The position numbers and the translations under genes were made by a program. From contig NZ_LRDB01000050.1 in assembly GCF_001592935.1 (NCBI RefSeq), positions 310,001-374,000 on the forward strand: DNA of 64,000 nucleotides, read 5' to 3'. Shown here in pieces: positions 44,418 to 51,832 of this stretch (its first letter is position 1; each line of letters opens with the position of its first letter). Source of the stretch: Roseivirga echinicomitans (GTDB lineage: Bacteria; Bacteroidota; Bacteroidia; Cytophagales; Cyclobacteriaceae). A model generated the notes under the pieces. It was given only the letters and a program-made list of their open reading frames with translations, had not been told where the DNA came from and made no database searches.

Positions 44418-44452
44418 AAAAAGGCTCGCTAAATCAATTAGCAAGCCTTTTA
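44418..44452. terminator. Second hairpin terminator in the same spacer
   Basis: AAAGGCTCGCTAA and TTAGCAAGCCTTT form a 13-bp stem with one mismatch, flanked by A and T runs. It is 50 bases from the M1 peptidase stop and could end that minus-strand gene. Confidence 0.7.
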
Positions 44453-44501
44453 CTATCTACAAATTACCGTGCACTGAGCACTGAGCACTAAATACTAAGC
44501 A

Positions 44502-46496
44502 CTATTTATTCTCCCAAACGTTGTCCGCAGCATTGTTATCTGGGAACCTACCATCAGGATCTAATGTAATTTTCTTGATTTTTCTTCCACCAAATTTCAA
44601 TTCAGCATTGAAAGTACGGTCTCCATTGAACCAAACGCTGGCTGGCCAAGTAACAATCGCTGTATTGGCATCAATCATTTCCGCATTGCTCATTGACTTG
44701 ATGGCTGCACCACTGGTTTCAAATTCTACTTTTAACACCACTGGTGAAGGCATTTGACCTGCTTGGTGTACTGTCACTTTCGTTGTAGATCCTGGGTTCA
44801 CGCTTTTTATTGAACCATCCACCGACTCGGTAGTCCATAACCAATAGTACCAAAACCACTCAAGGTTCTGATCTAATTCATTGTTCATAAAGAACACATA
44901 ATCCCAAGGCGAAGGGTGTTTGAAAGCCCAAGTTTTGGTGTACTTCTTCATGGCGTTAATCACAGCTTCATCTCCTACAATGCCGCCTAACATGGCCAGC
45001 ATCAAAGGTGCTTTACTGTAAGTTTGGTAGCCATAACCGTCTCCAGCGTAATTCGATAACCACATCATTGTGGCTTCATCGTCATCTCCGCTTCTACGGC
45101 CGTAGCTCGCTCCTCTTCCATTCAAATTGGCTGGCTCGCCTCTACTATCCGCAGCAGAAAGAATGTTCATATAGGTGTTAAAACCTTCGTCCATCCATCC
45201 GTAACGCGTTTCGTTAGTACCTACCATCATTGGCCACCATTGGTGGGCCACTTCATGATCAGCAGCTCCTTGGTTTGAGTTAACCACCATCGGATATTCC
45301 ATTCCAGCACTTGGCCCATCTTGCATGGTCATTTGAGGGAAAGGATACGGTGCCCAAAGATCAGAGTAGAACTCTAACGCATGTCTTGTGATCTCTCCTG
45401 CCCTCGCGAAAAGTCTTGCCCTTTCTGGCAAGTATACCATGTGAATTGGAATTGGCCCTTTTTCAGGAATAGTAGCTCTTGTGGCTGTCCACATAAAGTC
45501 TGGCGAAGTTGCCCAAGCAAAATCATTCACTTTATCGGCTACAAACCTCCAAACTAAGCTTTCTCCTTCAGCAGTTGCTTTTCCAGCCCCTCTTTCATCT
45601 TCACCTACAATTACAATTTCATCATCAGAATCTAGCACTTTTGTTAAACGCTCTCTGGTTTGTGCCGAAAGCACTTCTTCAGGGTTTTGCAAAACGCCTG
45701 TTCCACTCACGATCCAACCTGCAGGCACGTCAATGCTTACATCAAAACGACCGAAGTTATTGAAGAACTCAGTTGGGCCTAGGTATACGTTGGTCTCCCA
45801 ACCACGCATTTCATCAAACTTGGCTAAACGCGGGAACCACTGTGTAGGCTGAAAAACATTACTTCCCCAACGCTGGGTCATTCTATGTCCTCTACCGTTT
45901 TCACCACCTGGTAATTTTGTATTCCAATCAATTTCTAAAGTACCTGTGCTTTTCGCAGGAATTGGCTTGGCCAGCATAATTGTGGCTACGGTTTGTTGCA
46001 AGCCAGTGGCTTGTAATTTCGGTTCCCCACCACCTCTTCTTCTAAAGCTAGAACGAGCACCCAAATCTACTTCATCGCCATTCACTACCATACGTGTAAT
46101 GACCATTCCCTCAGTAGTTTCGGCTGGAACAGAAGAACCTCTTGGTACATCAGCACGGAAAATATTGTGGTCTAATCTCAATACAATTCTGTCCATCGGC
46201 TGATCCCCATTATTATGGATTTTGATTGTTTCACTTCCCCAAATGGTTTGGGTTTGTGGGTTTAAACTGGCTTTGATCGTATAATCAGTTTCTAACTGCC
46301 AGTAGTTTGGCCCTGGCTTTCCTGAAAAATCTCGAGTTTTGGCCTCGAAAGCATTCATAATGGGGTTTGGAAGCGGTACATCCATGCGGATAGCACGCTT
46401 TGATGTTTCCACCGACTTCCTAAGCGGAAGTGTGTTCTGCGCCATCACCACCGTGGTAGCAAGGAGCATTAATAAGGTACAGAGGCGTTTAATCAT
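44502..46496 (-). CDS. M1-family zinc metallopeptidase (secreted)
   Basis: The 664-residue protein begins with a signal peptide (L-C-T-L-L-M-L-L-A-T-T-V-V-M-A-Q). The gluzincin motif is complete: H-E-V-A-H-Q-W-W followed 18 residues later by the third ligand Glu in W-M-D-E-G-F-N-T-Y. The substrate-binding motif is G-M-E-Y-P, a variant of the usual G-A-M-E-N. It is thus a periplasmic or secreted aminopeptidase-like enzyme acting on peptides. It is shorter than the classical 850-residue PepN, consistent with the exported M1 group of Bacteroidota. It is monocistronic, with hairpin terminators downstream. Confidence 0.9.
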   Translation of the reverse strand: MIKRLCTLLMLLATTVVMAQNTLPLRKSVETSKRAIRMDVPLPNPIMNAFEAKTRDFSGKPGPNYWQLETDYTIKASLNPQTQTIWGSETIKIHNNGDQPMDRIVLRLDHNIFRADVPRGSSVPAETTEGMVITRMVVNGDEVDLGARSSFRRRGGGEPKLQATGLQQTVATIMLAKPIPAKSTGTLEIDWNTKLPGGENGRGHRMTQRWGSNVFQPTQWFPRLAKFDEMRGWETNVYLGPTEFFNNFGRFDVSIDVPAGWIVSGTGVLQNPEEVLSAQTRERLTKVLDSDDEIVIVGEDERGAGKATAEGESLVWRFVADKVNDFAWATSPDFMWTATRATIPEKGPIPIHMVYLPERARLFARAGEITRHALEFYSDLWAPYPFPQMTMQDGPSAGMEYPMVVNSNQGAADHEVAHQWWPMMVGTNETRYGWMDEGFNTYMNILSAADSRGEPANLNGRGASYGRRSGDDDEATMMWLSNYAGDGYGYQTYSKAPLMLAMLGGIVGDEAVINAMKKYTKTWAFKHPSPWDYVFFMNNELDQNLEWFWYYWLWTTESVDGSIKSVNPGSTTKVTVHQAGQMPSPVVLKVEFETSGAAIKSMSNAEMIDANTAIVTWPASVWFNGDRTFNAELKFGGRKIKKITLDPDGRFPDNNAADNVWENK

Positions 46497-46611
46497 TGTT
46501 TGAGTTTTTATAAAAAATGAGCTTAAGCATTAAATTGATCAAACAATATAAGGCTATGTGCGCTCAGATAAAAACTGATATTTCCGAGTGGTTAGAAAGT
46601 GAGATTGAAGG

Positions 46612-47381
46612 CTACAAAAATCTAGGAAACACCACAGGAGTTTTTGTTTTGTAAACATCAAACGCCTCGTTCCCCTCGTAACGTTTTTCTAGCATGGGCA
46701 CGCCAGAAACCTTCAACAATAGGAAAGTAATAAACACAGGACTGATAAAGGCCAGCCCACCATAGTTGATGGGCAATACCATAACCGCCAAAGACCACCA
46801 CATTACGATTTCTCCAAAGTAATTCGGGTGACGGCTGTATTTCCATAAACCCGTTTGGAGGATTTCATCCTTACTATTTCTTTTTTTCTTGAATTGCTTG
46901 AGTTGGTAGTCGGCTACGGCCTGAAAAAAAAACCTATCAACCAGAATGGAATGGCGATGTAAGTAACCCAACTTATCACTCCTCCAAAGTAGGCCACCAA
47001 AGTAACGGGAGAGCTTATCACCAACAAAATAACGACCTGCAACAAGTACACTTGCAAAAATGAACGCCAATAAAAAGTCTTTCCCCACTCTTCCCTCCAT
47101 TTTAGATAGCGGAAATCTTCGGACTTCTTCATGTTTCGTAAACCGATATGAACACTCAAACGAACGCCCCAAATGCAAACCAAGGCATAGACCAACGTGC
47201 TTAAATCACTTCTTTCAGTATTGAAATAAAGATAAACGCAGAGCAGCACATAGCCCAAGCCCCAGGCCACATCGGCAATGTCGTTGCGCTTTAGGATCAG
47301 GGAAACGATAAACCATAAGGTTGCGTAGCCAAAAGCTAAAAGGAAAATATTAGAAAGCAGGTCTATCACGCTTGCAACCAT
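46612..47381 (-). pseudogene. DUF1295 membrane protein (steroid 5-alpha-reductase-like), split by a frameshift
   Basis: Two overlapping frames together give one DUF1295/ICMT-like protein of about 257 residues. The first part runs from the ATG at 47381 (M-V-A-S-V-I-D-L-L) to ...P-F-W-L-I-G-F-F-F and then a stop at 46914. The second continues as Q-A-V-A-D-Y-Q-L-K-Q-F-K-K-K and ends in the family signature Q-T-G-L-W-K-Y-S-R-H-P-N-Y-F-G-E. The break sits on a run of nine T (minus strand, 46924-46932). Adding one T restores one frame. It could be a real pseudogene, a sequencing error, or a slippery site read by polymerase or ribosome slippage. The gene overlaps the DUF2177 gene by 16 bases. Confidence 0.8.
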
Positions 47382-47776
47382 CGCGTAATGCCATAACCCG
47401 AAGCACTGACAGCAGCAGTGAGTACCGAGCCCCAAATAATATCGATGAACACGATTTTAATGGGCCAATCTTTCAATGTAGCCAAATTGGTAAGGTCGTA
47501 AGTAGCGTAAGTAAAGAACCCAAAAAGTGCGCCCATCATAATGGCGTATTTGAGTGATTCTTTGTTGACGGCTGGAACAATGGCGAAAATATAAATGCCT
47601 ACGATGAACAGCAGGTAGAAAATTATGGCGGCTGTCCAATTCACTTGATCCGCCAATAAGCCCCCCAAGTGCTTATTGTATAGATTTTTAGCCACAACCC
47701 CAAGCCAGACCAAGTCGATGGCGAAAAATACGATGGCCGTAAGTAAGTAACTTTTAAGCAGTAGTATAAAAGACAT
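47366..47776 (-). CDS. DUF2177 family membrane protein
   Basis: The 136-residue protein has four hydrophobic helices and the DUF2177 features F-F-A-I-D-L-V-W-L-G near the N-terminus and F-F-T-Y-A-T-Y-D-L-T-N-L-A-T-L-x-D-W-P in the middle. The function is unknown. From family knowledge, DUF2177 and DUF1295 genes often lie with fatty-acid cyclopropanation genes, but those are absent here. Its 3' end overlaps the start of the DUF1295 gene, so the two are probably cotranslated. Confidence 0.85.
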   Translation of the reverse strand: MSFILLLKSYLLTAIVFFAIDLVWLGVVAKNLYNKHLGGLLADQVNWTAAIIFYLLFIVGIYIFAIVPAVNKESLKYAIMMGALFGFFTYATYDLTNLATLKDWPIKIVFIDIIWGSVLTAAVSASGYGITRWLQA

Positions 47777-47860
47777 ATCTCAATTTACGGAAATAACAGC
47801 AACCGAGTAATTATTGTTTTCGGTCTGTACTTATTCGAATAACATGCTTATTATTAACTC

Positions 47861-48754
47861 ATGAAAAAGAAACTCTTACTCACCCTGCTAAGTCTGTTCA
47901 TGCTTCCACTAGTTGCATTTTCGCAAACCATTCTTGAAGACAGTGTAATGAATGGAAACAATTTCCAAAAAGCAGCTTTTCGCTTATGGATTGGAAAGGA
48001 CATTCAAATAGTAAGAGGAATAATCGTGATGGTTCCCGGCTCGAATGGCAATGGCCGTGATATGGTGAACCAACCAGAGTGGCAAGCCTTGGCCAAGAAG
48101 CACAACATGGCCATCTTGGCGGCAGACATTAAAGACAAGCGCAGCCCGAATATGGCCATTGAGCAATATGCCGATGTGAAAAACGGAACAGGTCAGGCCA
48201 TGCTAGATGTACTGAGTCGATTGGCAACAAAAAGCGGTCACCCTGAACTGAATACGGTACCATTTGCATTGTGGGGCATGTCTGCTGGTGGCGAATTCAA
48301 CTATGAATTTGCTTGTTGGAAGCCAGAAAGGGTGATTACGTTTATCGTGAACAAAGGGGGCGTTTACTACACGGCCTTGGCTTCTGAAGCGACAAGAGCA
48401 GTGCCAGGCGTTTTCCTCACGGGCGAAATCGATAATCCCTATCGCAACAATATTGTTAAAGGCATTTACTCTGTCAACCGCAGGTTTGGCGCCAAATGGA
48501 TTTTTGCAGAAGAGCCAGGTCAGGGACATGAGTTCGCTAAATCAGAAGTATTCACCTTGAAATACTTTGACGAAATCATTCCTATTCGACTTGATGAAAA
48601 CGGCAACTTAAAACCCTTAAGCGAAATGGCTTTCCTTGGAGAAGTAGGTACTGGGAAAACGGCTGATACTGAAACTAAAAATCCATTTACAGACATTACT
48701 TCTTGGTTACCAAATACGGTTATTCTCGAGTTATGGAAATCGCTGTTTCAGTAA
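47861..48754 (+). CDS. Exported alpha/beta-hydrolase
   Basis: A 297-residue protein with a signal peptide (L-L-L-T-L-L-S-L-F-M-L-P-L-V-A-F-S-Q-T). The nucleophile elbow is G-M-S-A-G-G near residue 145, and the oxyanion region is M-V-P-G-S-N-G-N-G-R. A candidate catalytic His is in G-Q-G-H-E-F near residue 224, with Asp in the preceding strand (G-E-I-D-N-P). The arrangement resembles PHB-depolymerase or dienelactone-hydrolase-like esterases. The substrate is unknown. It is monocistronic and followed by repeats. Confidence 0.85.
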   Translation: MKKKLLLTLLSLFMLPLVAFSQTILEDSVMNGNNFQKAAFRLWIGKDIQIVRGIIVMVPGSNGNGRDMVNQPEWQALAKKHNMAILAADIKDKRSPNMAIEQYADVKNGTGQAMLDVLSRLATKSGHPELNTVPFALWGMSAGGEFNYEFACWKPERVITFIVNKGGVYYTALASEATRAVPGVFLTGEIDNPYRNNIVKGIYSVNRRFGAKWIFAEEPGQGHEFAKSEVFTLKYFDEIIPIRLDENGNLKPLSEMAFLGEVGTGKTADTETKNPFTDITSWLPNTVILELWKSLFQ

Positions 48755-48761
48755 AAAACTA

Positions 48762-48797
48762 TCCTAGTCGTAGCGTCTCGCTGCGACTAGTCTAGGA
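48762..48797. repeat. REP-like palindrome (GTAGCG-TCT-CGCT core), distal copy
   Basis: The sequence from TCCTAGTCGTAGCG to CTAGGA forms a long imperfect palindrome with the same core as the units flanking the RAYT gene at 50.1-50.9 kb. It begins 8 bases after the hydrolase stop. Confidence 0.7.
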
Positions 48798-48814
48798 AAT
48801 TGTACTTTGGATGC

Positions 48815-48837
48815 TTGTTGGTGAAGAACACCAACAA
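48815..48837. repeat. Palindromic repeat TTGTTGGTG, copy 3
   Basis: TTGTTGGTG and CACCAACAA flank the loop AAGAA, making this the reverse complement of the copies at 33101 and 34854. It lies 17 bases from a REP-like unit, so the two families share a spacer. Confidence 0.8.
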
Positions 48838-49005
48838 GGGCAGCAGAAATGGAAACCGCTGCCGCTTCTCTAGTTCGTACTTGTAGTGCGGACTCGTCTT
48901 CCTTTCTTAATAATGCGCTACAAGCGGATAACAAGATAGGTACTCGCCACTGGCCTGCTTTCCGCAGGCAGGCAAGCACCAGTTACATTAGATGTAAAGA
49001 ATCTA

Positions 49006-50007
49006 TTACCAATCCCCTTTAATCGGTGAAGTGCCAGCAAAATTGACTACTTTCTCTCCGTAGATCGGGTCATAATAATGGCCGCCTTCCTTGAATTCTG
49101 GATTCCACTTTTTAGATCCATCGGCTTGAAGGGTATACAAAAATGGAGAAAGCAATAGGCGCTCTAAATGCCAGCGACCTTCGGCACCGCTAGGAATTTC
49201 TTCGCCATCACCATAGACCATCAAACCACCTTCGGCAAATACTTCGTTTTCTGGGTTAATGTCCTTGTACTCATGACTTACATTAATCACCTTATGCCCT
49301 ATTTCATGCGCTACAGTCCCTCTCAGCCTGTCCTCACGCTCTAAGTTGGTGATGGTAATGATACCCCGTAAATCCTTTGGAATACTAGTAGTATAGGAAT
49401 ATGGAGGAAACGAAAGCCCACCCGTTCTCACCGATTTGATCATCCAATTTCTTCCTTCAGAAACATCTAAAAAGGGATAAAAAACTTCCTGCAAAACAGT
49501 CATATACACCGTTCGGTGATTGTCTGGGTTGGGTTCAATAAAAGTACGAAAGGCCATTTCTGTTTCTGGGGTAAGCTCAGCAGGGTGACGCTGCATATGC
49601 TGATAGGTATTGGCATACTCTGTTTTTGGAATGCCCGGAGTTTTGTTCGCTTGCACGGAAAGGTAGCGCGGATCGATATCGCCAGTTTTTACCCACAATA
49701 AGTTGATTTGCACCCCCGTTGGCGCATAAATTTCTTTGGCCGCTTCAACACTGTACATCAGTCTGTCTAGCGTTACTTTCTTAAAGGCAGTATCTAAGTT
49801 GGAAGGAAAATATACCCCCAAATCCACTGTGAGTTTACCGGGTTCTAAATCTGCATTGAAAGCTTCAATATCAATTCCATCTATTACACGCCATTTTACG
49901 GTTGCTACTTTGGGTGATTCATTTTCAGTGGCCTCCTCTGTTTTATTTTGAGGTGAAAAACAGCCGAAAAGGCACAGGATTAGTGAGATGCTTAGTAGTT
50001 TTTTCAT
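49006..50007 (-). CDS. Lipoprotein with an HExxH metalloprotease-like motif
   Basis: The 333-residue protein has a lipoprotein signal (L-I-L-C-L-F-G-C-F-S), with Cys at residue 16 as lipidation site, so it is likely anchored in the outer or inner membrane. The motif A-H-E-I-G-H-K-V-I-N-V-S-H near residue 240 is a gluzincin/metzincin-like zinc site. The third His comes one residue later than in the metzincin H-E-x-x-H-x-x-G-x-x-H, so the clan is unclear. The rest is unlike any family I know. It is flanked on both sides by REP-like repeats. Confidence 0.75.
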   Translation of the reverse strand: MKKLLSISLILCLFGCFSPQNKTEEATENESPKVATVKWRVIDGIDIEAFNADLEPGKLTVDLGVYFPSNLDTAFKKVTLDRLMYSVEAAKEIYAPTGVQINLLWVKTGDIDPRYLSVQANKTPGIPKTEYANTYQHMQRHPAELTPETEMAFRTFIEPNPDNHRTVYMTVLQEVFYPFLDVSEGRNWMIKSVRTGGLSFPPYSYTTSIPKDLRGIITITNLEREDRLRGTVAHEIGHKVINVSHEYKDINPENEVFAEGGLMVYGDGEEIPSGAEGRWHLERLLLSPFLYTLQADGSKKWNPEFKEGGHYYDPIYGEKVVNFAGTSPIKGDW

Positions 50008-50104
50008 GGTTGATTCTAAAGTCTGTGCAGAAGAAACAACAATTTACTTATAACCACAATTCACTCCTGTTGAATGGTAAGCTAAATCAGCATATTCCCC
50101 CACT

Positions 50105-50127
50105 GGTCGTAGCGTCTCGCTGCGACC
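50105..50127. repeat. REP-like palindrome, RAYT-proximal copy A
   Basis: GGTCGTAGCG-TCT-CGCTGCGACC, a 10-bp imperfect palindrome around TCT, lies downstream of the RAYT gene (which runs on the minus strand). Confidence 0.85.
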
Positions 50128-50151
50128 TTATCCAACATAGAAACTCACACT

Positions 50152-50193
50152 GGTTGTAGCGTCTCACTCTGGTTGTAGCGTCTCGCTACGACC
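50152..50193. repeat. REP-like palindromes, RAYT-proximal copies B (partial) and C
   Basis: A truncated unit GGTTGTAGCGTCTC (50152-50165) is followed directly by a full unit GGTTGTAGCG-TCT-CGCTACGACC (50171-50193). The doubled 5' part suggests repeated copying or slippage at this site. Confidence 0.85.
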
Positions 50194-50207
50194 ACCTACA
50201 ACACTCT

Positions 50208-50759
50208 CTAATACAAAAAGCTTATCTCAATAATACCTTTTTGATCCTCATAATCCCTCGCACTACTAAAAACCCAATCTGACGGCTGATCTACAAACCC
50301 AGCTTCAACTGGGTTATAATGAACATAATTAAGGCGTTGAATCATTATTTCCTTGGTAGAAAGCTCGATGGGGTGATTATGCTGTTGCCAAAACTGAAAG
50401 TCTTTATTATTTAGCTTCTTTTCCCCAGCCCTCTTCATCATTCCCAGCATCCATTCCCTTCTGCTCTCCTGAGGGTTATTTTCCATGTACTTCCTAATAT
50501 GTCTGGAAGTATAGCTTTTCAAATCTCTGATGATGTCCTCCAGTTTGAAAGTTCCTTCTGCGCCCAAGATTAAGTGAACATGACTGGTCATAATGCACCA
50601 TGCGCCCACCAAAAGCCCTTTCTCTTGCTGACAATACTTTATAGAATCAATTAGAATATTTCGATACTCTTGCCTAATAAAGACATCGAGCCAATTTACC
50701 ACTGTGAATGTCACAAAGTAAAACTCATCTTGACTGCGAATGGCGTACTTTCTCCCCAT
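50208..50759 (-). CDS. REP-associated tyrosine transposase (RAYT, Y1/HUH family)
   Basis: The 183-residue protein belongs to the Y1 (IS200/IS605 TnpA-like) HUH superfamily. The metal-binding H-V-H is at residues 60-62 in M-T-S-H-V-H-L-I-L, and the Tyr of L-N-Y-V-H-Y-N-P-V-E-A-G-F (about residue 145) is the expected nucleophile. The end W-V-F-S-S-A-R-D-Y is typical of RAYT proteins. RAYTs nick and move single-stranded REP palindromes instead of a full insertion sequence, and are usually single-copy. Here REP-like hairpins flank the gene on both sides (50105-50193 and 50831-50853). All motif residues are intact, so it may be active. Confidence 0.9.
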   Translation of the reverse strand: MGRKYAIRSQDEFYFVTFTVVNWLDVFIRQEYRNILIDSIKYCQQEKGLLVGAWCIMTSHVHLILGAEGTFKLEDIIRDLKSYTSRHIRKYMENNPQESRREWMLGMMKRAGEKKLNNKDFQFWQQHNHPIELSTKEIMIQRLNYVHYNPVEAGFVDQPSDWVFSSARDYEDQKGIIEISFLY

Positions 50760-50830
50760 AACTCAAGTTAACATTTATCAACTAATTGATATATAATGTT
50801 TTGCTGTATTTTAGGTAGAAGGTCTTAGTA

Positions 50831-50853
50831 GGTCGCAGCGAGACGCTACGACC
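50831..50853. repeat. REP-like palindrome, RAYT-proximal copy D (inverted)
   Basis: GGTCGCAGCG-AGA-CGCTACGACC is the reverse complement of the units at 50105-50193. It lies 72 bases upstream of the RAYT start, so the gene is bracketed by inverted units. Confidence 0.85.
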
Positions 50854-50899
50854 AGTGGAGCTTTGTAAAGGAGCCAAGTTTCTTACGCTATACATTTAT

Positions 50900-51031
50900 T
50901 ATGTTTTATATCATAATAGTCAGGTTAAAGCTGACCTTAGTACTATGAATAATAAATATGAAAATTATTTTTTGTATCATTGTAGTCAGGTTAAAGCTGA
51001 CCTATAAACTATGAAACATAAATTCATTTCT
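50900..51031 (+). promoter_or_regulatory. Tandemly duplicated 66-bp promoter/operator unit of the AbiE operon
   Basis: Two consecutive units, starting at 50900 and 50966, share the word AGTCAGGTTAAAGCTGACCT (50920-50939 and 50986-51005) and the surrounding TATCAT...ACTATGAA context. Each word holds GTCAG/CTGAC inverted arms, suitable as binding sites for the AbiEi antitoxin, which in characterised systems represses its own promoter. The second unit contains the real abiEi start codon. The first contains a decoy ATG at 50947 opening a 20-codon frame. Confidence 0.65.
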
Positions 51032-51832
51032 ACACAATCAAATGAGATTCTGACTTTCTTCAATCAGATGAACAAGGATTGTTTTGATTATTCTGAGGCC
51101 ATGACAGCTTTGCCTAACTCCAATGAGAGTGCTTTAAAAGAACTTCTTAGCGACATGGTCAAAAGAGGCCTTCTGATGCGCTTAAAAAAAGGATTGTACT
51201 ACATCATACCTTATGAGCAAGAAGCGGAAACTTTTATGCCTGACTGGCATTTAATCGCAGCGCATTTAACAAAAGGAACTAAGCATTACATCGGCTACTA
51301 CTCTGCTTTACAAATACATAACCTGATAACTCAACCATCACTTAAGGAACAAATAGTAGTTGCAAAGCAGATGCGACCATCAACCCTAAAGATTAAGAAC
51401 ACAACTTTTCAATTCATTTACCACAACGAAAAACACTTTTTTGGCGCCAAGAAAATATGGATTGATAGTTTCAATAAAGTGGAGTGCTCCGATCTTGAAA
51501 AGACATTTGTCGATTGTCTATTTAAACCTGATTATGCAGGAGGTATTGTTGAAGTTGCAAGAGCAATATATACCTCAAAGGATAAAATAAAATTCGACAA
51601 GCTACTTGAATATACTGAGCGTTTTAAATCACAAGCAGTGATCAAACGATTGGGATTCCTTCTTGAAACACTGGAAATAGAATCGGGCATCATCAAGAAA
51701 TTACAGAAAGCGAAAACAGCTTCTTACGTCCTGCTAGATACTGAACTACCAAAATCGGGCAAGATGATTAGCCGATGGAGCATTCAACAGAATTTAGAAA
51801 CAGAAACCATTAAATCTGCCATCTACACATGA
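51011..51832 (+). CDS. abiEi: Type IV toxin-antitoxin system antitoxin, AbiEi family
   Basis: The 273-residue protein has an N-terminal winged helix (about residues 5-65: I-L-T-F-F-N-Q-M, L-L-S-D-M-V-K-R-G-L-L-M-R-L-K-K-G-L-Y) followed by the AbiEi C-terminal domain (H-L-T-K-G-T-K-H-Y-I-G-Y-Y-S-A-L and later V-E-C-S-D-L-E-K-T-F-V-D-C-L). AbiEi proteins repress their own operon and counteract the AbiEii nucleotidyltransferase without binding it. The stop overlaps the toxin start (ATGA). It is preceded by duplicated operator-like repeats. Confidence 0.92.
   Translation: MKHKFISTQSNEILTFFNQMNKDCFDYSEAMTALPNSNESALKELLSDMVKRGLLMRLKKGLYYIIPYEQEAETFMPDWHLIAAHLTKGTKHYIGYYSALQIHNLITQPSLKEQIVVAKQMRPSTLKIKNTTFQFIYHNEKHFFGAKKIWIDSFNKVECSDLEKTFVDCLFKPDYAGGIVEVARAIYTSKDKIKFDKLLEYTERFKSQAVIKRLGFLLETLEIESGIIKKLQKAKTASYVLLDTELPKSGKMISRWSIQQNLETETIKSAIYT

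Larger units (their letters stand above)
44067..44501. repeat. Gene-free spacer with inverted and direct repeats
   Basis: This 435-base spacer between convergent genes has no gene. Phased words of the AGTGCTTAGTG/AGTGCTCAGTG type lie at both ends in opposite orientation (44068-44106 and 44468-44503). A roughly 43-base unit beginning GTCATGCTGTAAGTTCCGAA occurs twice in direct orientation, at 44161 and 44325, each copy containing a TTCC...GGAA hairpin. Two strong hairpins follow at 44382-44452. A similar phased word (AGTACTTAGTATTTAG) follows the aconitase stop at about 32565. Confidence 0.65.

Noticed and set aside
46612-47435. Two separate overlapping membrane genes
   Set aside because: Their translations are the two halves of a single DUF1295 protein joined at the T9 run, so they are reported as one broken gene.
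50900-51010. CRISPR array
   Set aside because: Only two units with a 66-bp period exist, the spacers are not unique protospacer-like segments, and no cas gene is present; it is a promoter duplication.
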